Below, piece by piece: positions 36,176 through 49,154 of a DNA stretch of 64,000 nucleotides. Source of the DNA: Colletotrichum lupini (lineage: Eukaryota > Ascomycota > Sordariomycetes > Glomerellales > Glomerellaceae). The stretch spans positions 1,984,001 through 2,048,000 of the forward strand of contig NC_064682.1 in NCBI RefSeq assembly GCF_023278565.1, in the 5' to 3' direction. The notes beneath the pieces are model-generated. The model was not told the DNA's origin and did no database searches. It saw nothing but the letters and a program-made list of their open reading frames with translations. Made by a program: the position numbers and the translations under genes. Position 1 is the stretch's first letter. Each line of letters begins with the position of its first letter.

Positions 36176-37718
36176 ACTTCCAACGACTTATTTACGCGCC
36201 AGTAACCACCCCTCCTCTGTCGCACCGAGAACGCCTAGAGTATGCCATCACCATCACCATCACAATCTCCATCTCTGAGTGGCCCGCCGTTGCATGACAC
36301 GTTGACTTGGCGATATCCATCTCCGAAATAAGGTCCCAGAGTGTAACAAGACCTAATTATTTAGCTGCTCACTTTTAGATGCTGCCTGTTATGCGTCGCT
36401 GCCGTCCTCTCCAGCCCCGGGCCCAATAAGAAGGATATCACTGGACCGCCAGACGAAGGAGGATCAAATTGATACCCCAGCCACGGTTTATCTTCTCGAT
36501 GCTATTGCCGAGCTTGTCAGCACTGCACTTCTCCATCTGTACGATGCGATACAACGTAGCTTCCGACTTGGATTTGCAGGGAGGGGCATCACAACGCCGC
36601 AAAAAACCGTTGGACGCACTCGTCCACCAAAAAGGCGGGCGCCATCTAGCTCCCTTTAGAGGCCGTTTATCTATCCATCTGCACTTGTCAGCAATCCAAC
36701 GGCGGCCGGTCCGTCACCCTGTCATGGCAGCGCGGACCAAAGATGCCATGCAGACGTTGTCATCACCTTCGCTCCGAACAGAGCAGAGCTGTCCAAATCG
36801 AGAAACACAACGCACCGTGCCATGCCGTCAGACGTGCGCATTGTCTAGGTAGTTGCGCGAGATGATGGCGCAGCACTGTCGGTCATGACGATAATCCAAC
36901 GTGTCCACGATTCGGTAGTCCTCACATTCTCCTCTTTGGGCAGCAGATCCTATTCCATTTACGTCGCCTTTGGCTACCTAGATACATGATTGAAGCAGAA
37001 GCAGGAGCCAAACTTGCGAGCTGCCTTGTGGTCTGCCTCCAATTTACTCAACTTCAACGACAACATGGTCTCTCCCTCCAATGTAAACCTTGGATGATCA
37101 ATAAACATCAGTTGCTAACGATTCTTTTCCCATTGATCAATTGAGCCCGGCACTGCGGATAAAGGTTCGTAAAGGTGGCCAAGCTCGAGCCGTAAGGGAC
37201 CATGGTGTTCTACATGTTATGCCTTCTCCTGAATATCCAGCCCTACGCCATCTAGATTGGCTTCATCCATCCTACGGGGGACAGACAGATGGGCGCATAA
37301 CGACTGCATCCTCCTCCAGCGAACGAACCCCAGCCCACCACACCGAACTCTCGGGCTTGGAGGATGTAGCGGTGGGCCAGTAGGATTACACTGCTACACG
37401 GGCCCCGGCCAGGGAAGGAAAGGGGGCGCTGCGCTGGTCCCCTCTACAGGCTATCCGTACAGGCTACAAGGCTCTCATCGACATGGGGGTTTACGACGGG
37501 TGGGCGATTGAACGATTGGGTACCAGGCCATGTTTCACGAGACGGCTACCTGCTAAGAAATGTGCCAGCTGAAGCTCTGGGGGAAATCTGAAGAGGGTGT
37601 GTTTTTTTTTTTTAGGTTCTGACGATGTCCACACACAAGGTGAGGGACAGCTTGGTATCCGTACTGGGTTGGTTGCCAAGCCCGAACATTGGGGTTGCTT
37701 TGCCAGCAGGGTGCAGAA

Positions 37719-38336
37719 ATGTCGCGGGTGTGGCTGATTGTACTAGCCGTTTTCTTCTTTTACGGGACTTGGCCTCATTGTGGTCAGTATACTATAGGTA
37801 TACCATCGTCACATGCATACGGAGAAGGGGTGGCATGCTGGGATGTAACCATTTTTCATCGCATTGCTGTGTATAATGTTGATGGGTCTTGGCCAAGAGA
37901 GGGAGGTACGGATAGAGCTACCTTGGCTAAGAATATGGAGATGGAGATGGAGAGCAAGAGAGAGGCAGCATTAGGCTGCCAGATTCGAGGGAGAGCAAGG
38001 GTAGGTCTGAGAAGTCCAAGGCAGTCCAGACCGGGCCAAGGTGCGCGATTTCTCCTCCTTGTCCTCATTCTCCTTGGTTGCGCGGTTGCTGAGGCTATTG
38101 AATATCCATACGACCATGGGCACGCATACGATATGGGCTGGTTGGAAGTCTTGGAGAGAGATGAGGAGGCAAAAAAGGATCGCCGGGATTGGCAGCAGGT
38201 ACGGTGTTGTCTCCGGAAGGCCGTTGGGTTCGGGGCAACAGCGGGTCATAGCGGGCACATGGAGCGGGCAACACCCACAAGCACAAGCACAGCACAGCAC
38301 AGGGCACCAGATGGCAGGTGGCAGATTGGCAGATGA
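37719..38336 (+). CDS. uncharacterised ORF with signal-like N-terminus (doubtful)
   Basis: A 205-codon ATG-started frame. The N-terminus MSRVWLIVLAVFFFYG looks like a signal peptide or membrane anchor, and a second hydrophobic block (RFLLLVLILLGCAVA) lies near residue 110. The rest is charged or low complexity (MEMEMESK) and resembles no family I know. In DNA of this composition an open frame of this length can arise by chance, and there is no neighbour context. It is listed only as a candidate orphan gene. Confidence 0.12.
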   Translation: MSRVWLIVLAVFFFYGTWPHCGQYTIGIPSSHAYGEGVACWDVTIFHRIAVYNVDGSWPREGGTDRATLAKNMEMEMESKREAALGCQIRGRARVGLRSPRQSRPGQGARFLLLVLILLGCAVAEAIEYPYDHGHAYDMGWLEVLERDEEAKKDRRDWQQVRCCLRKAVGFGATAGHSGHMERATPTSTSTAQHRAPDGRWQIGR

Positions 38337-41300
38337 GATGGGCAGTTGAGGTACTCCGTAAGGTATGTCGTAGTAGTCCGTAGGAGTCGTCCATTCCCGT
38401 CCGCTTCAAAGCTCCGGAGTCGATCGGGGCGCAGGAGAGCCAGGGGGGAAGGGGGGACGCTCCGGGGGTCGTGACGGTCGTCAGGGTTCCGAGACCCACA
38501 GCAAGCGGGGACGAATAGCTGCGACTGGCCGGCTCGCATTTGTTGCGTGGGGCCTCACTGTCCGGGGTTGGGGTGAAAGGGCAGCGCAGCGTTTCTTTCG
38601 TTTCTGCTGCGGGCCATGCAACGCGACCTAACCGTGAACCACAAACCACGAAATCGCCAAACCGCAGGGTGCAATATGGGGACATATGATGGTAACAATC
38701 GAGAATGGTTTGGCTCAGAGTCGCAAGGAAATATGCCCTCCTTTTGCCTGCGTTGCTTGCTTTGGTCACCGCAATACACCATTATCGTCATGCCCGGTCG
38801 GTCACAAGTCAAATGGAGAGAGTACAGATAGTAGGACGAAGTAATAGTAGCAACACAATCACTGCCCCAATCACAAATTCATCGGATTCCAGAACTGGCA
38901 TGCAGGAATCAGATACAAGGTTAAGGTAGGCGAACAATGTGGAGATGGCGTGTTTGCTGGCCTCGGTACATATTCGTTGATGGAAAAAAGTTGCTGAAAA
39001 AATCACGTCGTTGAAAATCTAGACAGGCCTTTTCCAAGGCCATCATACTGCTGCCTGGGAGCGACCGGTGGACGTTTGGTCTTTAGGCTCCGCTTCGCTT
39101 GTCATGGCTAAGCAGCAAATCTCCTCGACCCAGCGCCATTCTCTCGATGTTGGATCATGGATGAAGTTTCGTTGCGGCGGTGAATCGCGAAAGTGGATTT
39201 GGAGGATGGGCTGCCCCTAATTGATTTCTTGATCTGGGCATATTTTGCAGTGCAGGGTGGAGCCCCCTCGTGGAGGCTCAAAGGGTAAAAGGGAAGCTGA
39301 GGGTATTCGTACATAGTTCGTACAAAGTTGTGGGTAGAGAGATGCCATCCCATGGATGATTGTGAGATTAAAGCCCACCGGGAGGAAACCCCATCATGGT
39401 GGATGATGTGGAATCCCTAACCCTTGTCAACCATGACTGGAAGTTTGAACAACCTCAGCGGGAGGAAAAGGGAAGGGATTGCAGTGATACCTGTGCTTTT
39501 TCTTGTCTGTCCGTGCTTGGAGTCGCCATGTCACACTCACGATGTCTGCAGATTGCGATTGCCTTGGAATCATGACGGATAATACGCCGCACCCTCGCCT
39601 TGTCGGTTCCAAAACCCAGGGTGTTGGGAGTCCCGTCCTGGCCACCAGTTGAAAGCAACAGCCAGAGGGACCCGGGGCAAGGGGTGTGTCGCTATACATC
39701 GTTCGAGGTTTGAACCACCACCCCTCCTCCGGGGAAAGGGTTTGCCTATTTGGGTCAAGCGATGTAGCAAGTATCTTTACGTAGTAATCGTCCGAGTGCA
39801 GTGGTCTGTGCTCAAGTAATCAATAGATCAGCACTCCCGAGACTCAAGAGAACAAGAAACGAAGCTGTCTGCTCGGCCTGCTGCCAATCTAACCGTAATT
39901 ATCCCATTCACAACAGGAGTAACAAGGCAAGGGAGCTCTGGGGAATTGCCCATGTCGCGCTATGGACGGCTCAGCGCCCGCGAGAGGATTTTAGAAACTC
40001 CACGATTGGTAATCAGACGACAACGGCCCGGCTGGGGTGCCAAATCGTGCGTACAGCGTAATCACTGCGTATCCGTGGACCGTAACGTATCTCGCAGACT
40101 TGTTAGCTCGTCTCGATGCGGTAACTCGTGGTGTGAGCCAATGGGAATCCTCTCTCAACCGCAAGCCACGACGAACCAGTCGCAGGACCCAGACTCTCAA
40201 AGGACCAAAACTTCTGCCTATGTCAATACAACTCCAGCCTCTGAGCACCCTGTCTTTAGTCTGCCTACCTCACCTAGACTGTTCACATAGGTATCGGCTC
40301 CATACAATCCGGGACAGACGTGGCTTGACAATCGCCTACCATGCTCTGCCCGTACTGGAAATCCAAGTTCCTGCTGTAGCATGTCTGCCACGCCCAGTAG
40401 ACACCAAAAGTTCCAGTCATGACAAAGTAGTCATCCATTGACCTGGACTTGACCTGCTTGCGGGAACATGGCAACTCCACCAGTCATGTACCTCACTGGT
40501 CCGCCATTTCGATGCGCCAGTGAGATGCTTAATTGCCAGATGGATGCCCGTAGGGCTAGCTTCCATAAGCCACTGGGATATCGGGATGACTGTTGGGATA
40601 GCTGATTGCTTTCAACTTCGCTTATGATGCGGTGGATGTACCGGTCGCGCCGCAGTCACCCCGAAGATCCGGGCTTATGTGGCCGGCATGCACGGAGGAG
40701 AGGGAGCAGCACCCCCGTTCCGTCGAGACAGCTGTAAGGCATAATCGAAGGCGTTTCTGTCCGTACAAGACATGACCTGCGTCCATGTCGTAGACTCAGT
40801 CTTTCTAGCGGTGTAGCTATCTAATTGGAATTTCCCAAAGCAGCATGAGACGTGCTGGTCACAGTTGATCTCGTTGACGATGATGCGCAGAGCATACAGG
40901 GTCTTTTGTTCGTGCATCAACTTGCTGCAGCATAAGACTCCCGTCGTAGAATCTTGTGCGAGTAGCCTGTAGGGAGGTACTCGATAAGAGGGGGACAAAC
41001 GGGCGAGACAATGGGGAATCGGGGTCGACCCCGGGCCTGGTGTGGACTGGCAGGGGAGCGAGCTGTCTTAGACTGCATTCGTGAAGCTGATGATTCGCTT
41101 GGGTTTGCTGTGTTGTCCCGGGGGGTGTGAAACGACAGGTAAAGAGAAGCGAGGGAATGATTCCATGGAACAAACGAAATTGTTACACAACGGGGCCGAC
41201 GAAGCAGAAGAGTACCTACGGAACAGACTGGTGTAACTCGTACCTACGCGCGCACAGCCGACGCGGAGGGTGGATGACGAGGAAGCAGGGAGGGGAAAAG

Positions 41301-43983
41301 GCGGAGGAAGCAGGTTACACAGGGCTTGAAGAAGTTCATGGACTGGGGTGAGGCAGATGGGAAATGGGAGCAGGTCCAGGCAAGAGGCGGAGAGACCAGG
41401 AGACCATCAGGCGGGGTCAAAGGAGCTTGGGTGCAGACTGCAGATGCCAAGCTTTCGGTGACGCCGCCAGAAAACGAGGGGCCGTAGGGCTGAAGGAATG
41501 GCCGTGGGACGTAGTTGATTGGTCTGTTTGCTTCAAGAGCTTGTGTAACCTCAACCTTTCTCGCTTGCTGGTTACCTGCGGTACCTGGGTACCTTGCCTT
41601 GCCTGCATGACGGTACGAAGTAAGGTACCTACCTAGGTACCTACCTTACTACGGTACGTACACGAATACCCTCACTCCAGGAGGCTGTGAATGTGGCACA
41701 CTGCTGCCAAGGTGAGGGAGGCGGGTATATCGTTCCCCATAGCAAAAAACATATTCAGTACTGCGTAGAGGTATCCGTACTGCAATTTGCCTATCTGAGA
41801 GCCGCCCGCTGTTCTGCCACCCTGCCACCTCACGCCTAGCTGTCCGAGCTTCCCCGAGTCCCGCTGCTTCACCCCGTCTCCCGACCAAGGCCTCTTCTAA
41901 ACTCCGCAAGTACGGATAACTAGACTTTTCCCTAAGCACTGCTATGCATGTCTTCCTGAAGATCTACGGAGTTCCTGGGCATTCATGCGACATATAACCT
42001 GTCATCGCTTTCTTGGGCGTATCTTCGGCGGCAACGCCCGCAGCAGCCCTCGGCCGGATTGGGCAACAGCACATGCTTTGTAATCTAGGAACCCGTGGAA
42101 GTACACCACCACGGCCACCTCATGCCAGTACATACCTAGGTGCATTGGTGATGATCGACCGAAATGTCCTTTGCGCACAGAGACATCCAAGGTGTTACAC
42201 GTGTACCTACGCATCACACGCGGGTGTCCTCGCCATGAAGATGTGCATACCCGCAAGCCGCTTGCTAATGAACCTAAGTGTCTAGAGAAGCCAGAGTAAG
42301 GGAGCACGCCGTGTCTTGTCGGCTTCTTGCTCATTTACATCTCATCTAACGACGAAAAGGAGAGGCAAGCATGCCTCCAGGGCTAAACAGCAATTGAAAC
42401 AGTAGTATCCATACGTGCCCTTTGATGGGAATATCAATAAGACGGCGTTTGATCAGACAAGATGTTTGATCCATCCTAGTGACTCGGTGTTTGGATTTAC
42501 CAGGGGACAAACACCGACGCAGTCGTTGTCACGTCGGGGGCTCCCGGCGCCGGTGGTGGTGGCGCCACAATAGACCACCTGGAAGCATTGGATCATTTGG
42601 ATGGTACCTAGGTATTCGTAGCCTCGCCTCGCCTGGTCAAGATTCGTGCAGGCAAACACTTTTGATAAGGCATCGTGCCTCTCAAGCAATTAATACCGGC
42701 CTGTGTCGTCACAATGTGAATCGGCAGAGAGATGAAACGCAACGTTCGCCATGGCTTTTTGGTGTTTTCCCAGGGTTGGCGAGCCTGCCCCAACAGCAAT
42801 ACAACTGCGGCTCAGCGGACGGACGTGAAACAACGATGGGCACAAATGCGAGTGACTGTGAAAGCCTTGTGATCCGCACTCAAGTTCCGGAGTGACGGGT
42901 AATAGCAATTGTCAACACATACAGAGCTTGTAGTGTAGAGACCATTGGGCAGATGGCGGTCTGGCTTGGCTATCAAAAATATGATAAAAATGGTGCTGGA
43001 CTCGGAACCCCGATGCGGTTCGTCCGTTCGTGCCTATAAGCTACACGTGGCTGGCCCGTATCTTGAAGAGTCACACCGCGACTAGGCAATGGGTGCCGCT
43101 CCGGCGGAGGTAGCCTGAAGTGCTTCTCTAATTCTCAAATCAACTCGTGCCGGGCATCTGCTTGTTCTTCTCCATGTCTGAGTGTATCACTCTATCTCTG
43201 CATCCGTCTCGCACCAGGACAGCTGCCGGCAAGACGTGGCTACGAACTCGTGGCTGTTTCTTCCTGTGCCTTTGGGCGGCTGTGCGGCGAAAGGGGACCC
43301 ATCATGCCGTTGTCGTTTGTCGTTCATGGCCCCCGATCGCAAAGAAAATCGGCCACTAGTGCGGGACACGCAGGGCCATTGCACCGGTACTGCAATTGGG
43401 GTTCAGGTGCGTATGGGTATCGATGAATGCAATCGCGTCCTAATCTGTATCCATGTCTGTCAAGACAGTCGGGCAAGGCATCTGCGTACGGGTATCCGTA
43501 TGTTAGTGCGATATGACCAATCGCGTGTATCGTCTTGTCTGCGCGTGCAACGTCGTCGAGCGGCCGCCTCTCATGGAGTCATGGGCAACAAAAGATCTAG
43601 GCAGTCAGTGATGGCCGGTGGCACAAGGGCAGGGAGAACATGGCGATGGACCCCAGCACGTTGTAGCCGTATGGGCGGGCATCCACTGATCCAGACAACT
43701 GCTGATACCTATTGACTGACTGCATGGCCCAATTTGTAATAAAGTGAGCCTCAACGGCGTACCGAGAAAGGACATTGATGGCACCACCATACCTATGTCA
43801 CCGGGCATATGTAGGCAATTCGTAAGTAGGGCAAGGCACGGCAAGGCAAGGCAAGATACAATAGCGAGAATGAGTTGTATCCGTAATCCGCGAGTGTGTG
43901 ATGTAGTATAGAGCCAAGTGTGTACGAAATGACGAGGTATGGAATATGAGGCCATGGTGAGGAACCTCAGGTACGACTGCAGA

Positions 43984-43996
43984 GGGGGGGGGGGGG
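43984..43996. repeat. poly-G tract (13 G)
   Basis: Uninterrupted run of 13 guanines in the gene-poor region. Confidence 0.9.
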
Positions 43997-45262
43997 TTCA
44001 ACTCGCTGTGTCCGGACAAACGGCATGTTAGCCAATTAGGTCGCGGCCATCTTTTCCCCCTCCGAAATTTGACGAGGACGAGCCACCGCCAATTCCCGCC
44101 AGATTTTGGTGTGCCTCGTCGAGCTTTGGTGGTGAAAAGGCGGAAGACTGGGGTCTGGACTGCAATGAGCTAAGGTACAGAAAAGGACTGGACGTAACGA
44201 CCCCTGCACCATTCTGTCTCTCACTTTCCGGACGAAGTACGGATTCAATACGTACTTACCTTCCATTGCTTCTCCGCTCCACCTCACACCCACCCGCACC
44301 CGCTCTGCACCTCACCTGCACCGTGCGCTACCTAACCTGCAACTGCAAGTGAACCTGCACCCGCACTGCGCCTTCCTCGGAACCTTGGAACCCATACCGT
44401 TTTGTGTGACTCGAGAAGACGGTGCCCGTTTTCGTACTAGCTCGATTAGTACCGTATTGGCGGACTACAGATACTTGTCTCATGGTCAACTACAGCTGGC
44501 CTTGAACCCATCTACCTACCATATTGCCTCAATGCAGTGGATGCTATTTCGTTCCTTGAGAAAAAGCTTGCGGTTGACTCACTAGTGGGCTCTCCGTCGA
44601 ATTGATTCATAATTGCCCATTAATTAGCAAGACACTCACTACTGTAGATTGGTATCTAGAGAACTCGAGGTGCACCTACATTTTGTCTCTTGGTACAATG
44701 CAGCCCAATGAACGACGTAGCCGCCTTGCGCATATCAGGCAGCAGATTTGAGGCGGGACACAAGGCATCGTTTCCTCCTCTACTCATTCGACGAGGACGA
44801 AAGTGAGCCGGGCCCGTTGGACTTGTCACGGAAAGTGAGACGTAAGCTCGTAGGGCTGGCGAATAGCGTCCGCTATCCTTAACTTTACTTCCATCTCTTG
44901 TGTCACACATTCTCGTGGTCCGTTCGTTTTGGACCCCAATACGCAGGCACAAGTTGCCAATGTCTTGTATCCACGACGGAAAGTGCGGCGGAGTTTACAT
45001 CACTCAAGGTAGGTAGCTGCAGGCCCATCATCGCTGCCGCTGTCGATGACACAACCATCTCCGCCCAACCTTCGTCTACTTCACCCTCGAGCAATCTTGA
45101 ATACACGAAAAATACTGCCTTCCTTCGTGCGTGGCGACGAATCAGTCATAACTGCCTTGGGGCTGGGAAATATGCATCTATTCCAAATTGGCTATCGGTT
45201 ATGAGCCTAATATGGCCCGCGTGGAGGAGCGCCAGGCTCCGGCAGATGATTGGAAGTGTATT

Positions 45263-45981
45263 TTAAGGCTGAGTTTGTAAGCCTCTGACTAGCCTTCCGG
45301 CTAAGCTCATAGACTTTGTCTTTGGGCCTGGATGTCGAAGAGTTGGCTCCTTTACTCTACCCCTTGCTCTCTCTGACTGAATACTCGCGCGCGCCCAACA
45401 CGCACACACGACGACGCACACGCTGGCCCAGACATGCCCACGATGCCCCGTGGTAACTGTGACGATCAATCCTTCCGCCGACATCCTATAGTGTCTTCGT
45501 ACTCGCCTCCAATAGGAGCTTGGCTCACAAAAGGCCCCGAGGCCCCCGAACGAAATTCCACACACTCTTCGCTTCACATGGGCCTTTCGGCCTATCCGCG
45601 CCAACAGATGTATTCTAGACCCCACGTGAGAAATGGAGGAATCTATCAGGCTTCGAGCGTATGCTAGACTCGTCTGGTCGACTGGGGGCCATTCTTTGAG
45701 CCTCATCTCCTGCTTTGCCTTGGAAGGGTATGCTCTGATTTCAGCTCTGCTGCGTTGCACAGTCCCAACTGGGGCAGGCACGGATACAGACTTGCTCTCC
45801 CGGCCATCTCCACATACTACTCGTCGAACACTGCGATTTGGAGTCTGACACTTCGTGAGAGTTGTTGACTTCTCAAACAAGGAATCCTGAGCCGTGAGGA
45901 CGCTTCTGCCGGCGCAAAGAACTTGAGTTGCTGGCGTTTTGCCGTAATAGGTAGCATCTTCAATTATCAAACTCACTGTCA
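45263..45981 (-). CDS. uncharacterised ORF (doubtful)
   Basis: A 238-codon frame from an ATG at 45981 (MTVSLIIEDATYYG). It is rich in R, S, V and C with no motif, repeat or membrane segment I can name. It is the longest ATG-started frame in the gene-poor stretch but is within what chance could give over 64 kb. No splice extension improves it. Confidence 0.12.
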
Positions 45982-47329
45982 TGGTTAAATAAAATGCGAT
46001 ATGTTGATATTTCACTCTTAGAGAGCTACCTCTATCAAGGTCTTCTGAACCGTTTACCTCTCATAGCGACATGAGGGAGCACTTGGTAGCGGACAGACCT
46101 TGTGATTGGGAGACCCGGTTTCCTGGAGCATGTCTTTGGTGGCTGAGTTACCTCAGAACCCTATTGGGAATACATTAGGCCGTAGGGCTGACGGAATCCT
46201 CCATTCTTCCTCCGAGGGGTCAGCATAGGTCCGAGAAGTATCAGGATCATGTGGCTCCAAACAAGTATCTATGTAGTAAAGGTGCCCTCATTACTTGCCC
46301 GTGGACAAATATTCATAGGTATGGGGCTCGTAGACATCGTGTGCCATTGTGAAGAATACCGGGCATTTATTTTCTGCTTCTCGTCTACCTCCCCGAAGCC
46401 AATTCTAATCGCTAGATTGTTGTTTTCAAGTTCCAATCAAAGTGACTGCCAAGAAATTGTTCATTGCCCACTCACTGGTGCCGCAACTTGAGCAGGATAA
46501 CTGGATGTTAGACACGTAGAATGAACATATAAACGCCAGTAATACCTACGAATGCTGGAATTGCGTAGGATGTCCATAATACATGCGAGGCTCGAGTACA
46601 TAGCGTTATTGAACTAATCAAGCCCAACGACGGACCAGGCCACTTTGTCAAAGCCTTCATATACACCCATCCCTACCCAACTGAAGTATTCAAGAAAGAA
46701 TAATAATCTTTCCCCTCGAATCCCAAGTTAAACAGAACGACTCTATGCTGAAAATATTGAGAGAAGAATCAACCACTACCGTCACCCGCTGATGCTAGAG
46801 GAAATATGCGAAAATTCAATGCATAACGATGCTCGTTTGTTGAGCTCAGCCGGGGATCAAGCTGTTGAGGCGAATTTTCCATGTTTTCTTTAGCCGTCGA
46901 ATGCTTGATCACTGAGACATTCTCACGGAGAAACCCTTCGCGAGGCTTGTGTAGTACCCTTTGAGTCACAATCGATAGAATTGAGGACGGCGAAGGAAGT
47001 GTGCCTCCATTCTTACTGGGAATATGCTGTTGCGTCGAGTGTAGTAAACTCTCAGATATTCACGATAAGTCCAACTACCGATGCCTAGGTCTGGCCGTAT
47101 ATTGCCTCCTTCACCATTTCCGTTAGATCTCTGACTGATTTCATATAAAGAAGCCGAGAGGCTGACCACTAATCTGTAATTCCTGAGAACATGACCAGAC
47201 CCAGTGCGACACCCTGCCCGTGTTGCCAATCGGCCACCCATCTGATTGAGCTCATCCGTTGACTTCAACTGCCATCGAGTACAAAACACAAAAGACACTC
47301 AATGGATCCCTCCTGTCCTTGTTATTTCT

Positions 47330-47450
47330 ATTACATTAGGCTTTTGTATGTGTATACGGGGCGGTATAGTAGATTGACGATAGGTAGCTTTAGTAATAAG
47401 GTCAAGGGTACTATAGATAAGTTTATTAAAGACTATAGATCTTCCTCACA
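47330..47450. other. AT-rich island, possible RIP-altered repeat relic
   Basis: A short AT-rich segment rich in TA and TpA words (ctatagataagtttatt and similar) in otherwise balanced DNA. This is the usual look of transposon remnants altered by repeat-induced point mutation in ascomycetes. No terminal repeat or domain is readable. Confidence 0.4.
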
Positions 47451-48060
47451 TAGAGACTTGTCGTCTTGAACTCATCATTTCCAGCGCATTCGCAGTAAAA
47501 ACCAAGGCAACACCAGCTCAAAGGCATGTAATAAGGAGATAATCGATGTCCCACATGTGGCTTTCCTATGACCATTGGATACTCCAGGTCCTAGGCTTCC
47601 GAGCGGTGTTGCCGGGAACAACCACTCTATTGCACCCGTGGGTGGTGGGATTCATCAGTGCATGGAGCTCTGTTTGGAGTCCGAACTGTTTCACTGCATT
47701 AAAGTTTGCCTTGCGCCATTGATCGTTTGTTTCTCTGCATGTTGTTGATAGTGAATGTTTCCTCGTGAATGTCTGGAGGGGACACGAACTTGTTAGATGC
47801 TAAGTGATTAAAACCTGTCTAATTTGATTGATGTCCCGGCTGAGCCTGCTGACCGTCTCCCGTAACGCTGGGGGAATATAGTATAGAGTCTGAACACTCT
47901 CGGTATCTCATTGATGCTGCTCGTAGAACGTTTCGATGGGCCTTCGGAGAGCAGCGAACTCAAACTTGGTGTTGGCTTTGTTTTGAGCTCAATAAAAGCT
48001 TCCAGAGGAGCCATAGAGGCTTTGGAAAATGTTGACATGATTTGAATGCCGGAACGTGAT
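47446..48060 (-). pseudogene. possible degenerate coding relic
   Basis: One minus-strand frame reads protein-like peptides (NIFQSLYGSSGSFY, AQNKANTKFEFAALRRPIE, LYYIPPALRETVSRLSRDI, NDQWRKANFNAVKQFGLQTE) interrupted by TGA and TAG stops that each differ by one C-to-T transition from CGA or CAG. The stop count is only somewhat below random expectation, so the case is weak. A separate frame starts at an ATG at 48038 with a good pyrimidine leader but is only 76 codons. No family is recognised. Confidence 0.2.
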
Positions 48061-49154
48061 GCGAATGGCCAAAAAGTTGTTTGTGCGAAGATTTGCTACG
48101 AGGTTGCGAGGTTGAAAGAAGGGGAAAGAAGAGAGAAGAAGAAAGGAAGAGGTAAGTTACAGAAAATGCCTACTCCGATAGAGTGGCCCCCTTACCTCAA
48201 CGCGCCTTCTCTACCTTGAGAGGGTGACGACTGAACCTTTGCAGGCACCGAGGTGAGTCACGCTGCACCGAATTGCCAAGATTCGAGCAGAATACATCCA
48301 AGCGGCCCGCGACGTCGCTGCCGACGTTCCCAGCATGTAACAACGAGCAAAACTGTCTGTGGTCACGCCCAGAAAGCCTTCATTATGCATCCAAAGTCGA
48401 GTAGGAGTGTCTGGGTCTGTGAATCTCTGCATGGTACCTCTCCCTCACCCCCGCACAGCTGTCATGCTATCCCGCAATGATTTGAGCTAGATGGCCAGGA
48501 AATTCATCGCGGAGACATCGTCTTATCTGACGGGTACATCACTCACTTGAAAGCCGGAGAGCACTGGAAAGCATCGTTGGGGAACAGGTAATGAGTTGAA
48601 AAAATGGATTCATGGACCTGAGCCTCTACACATACACGGGTAGGTCAAGCCATGTGGCATGACAACCCCTACCACACTGCCAAGAAGAACAGTTCATACA
48701 AGTATACCGCCCGACTGAAGCCAATAATACCATGCGCGACCCCGGATAGGAAGTATGTTAGCAACAGAAATCTTTGAGCCGTGTCCATAAAGCCCGAGAC
48801 GTCATCCCCAGCCTCCGGCGCCAGTTCCAGGTCCGCCTGCTCCTTACCGTATAATCAAAATGACACAACCCCATCGCCAATACCAAACGAGAAAAGAAAC
48901 CCTTGCTTTTGTCCCCTGCCTTTTCGATGCTACATATGAAGAGAGAAAAAGAGAGAAAGAGAGTCCGCGCAAGTTGAAGATGCATCCCAGATCAGCCTGA
49001 TATGCCCCCATCTGGGCAGAGAAAGCGGGTATCAATACGTCTACGATGCTTTGCGTTTTCCGATGAAATCACTGACCTCCAAGTCGCCGAGTTATGCATG
49101 AGTCTATGTTGGCCCCAGAACGTTTACAATATGTCAGGTATCCCTGGCCTTTCC

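Larger units (their letters stand above)
36001..49154. other. gene-poor region, right part
   Basis: No confidently recognisable gene in about 13 kb. It contains an (ACCTG)6 repeat, a 13-G tract at 43984-43996, perfect TACCTAGGTA palindromes at 41630 and 42605, further TACGGAGTA and TATCCGTA words, an AT-rich island near 47.35 kb and weak coding-like traces at 44.9-48.1 kb (listed separately). The 3' flank of CAF40 is at the right end. Confidence 0.45.

Noticed and set aside
38095..38769. 224-codon minus-strand frame
   Set aside because: Begins with GTG and is low complexity; no motif.
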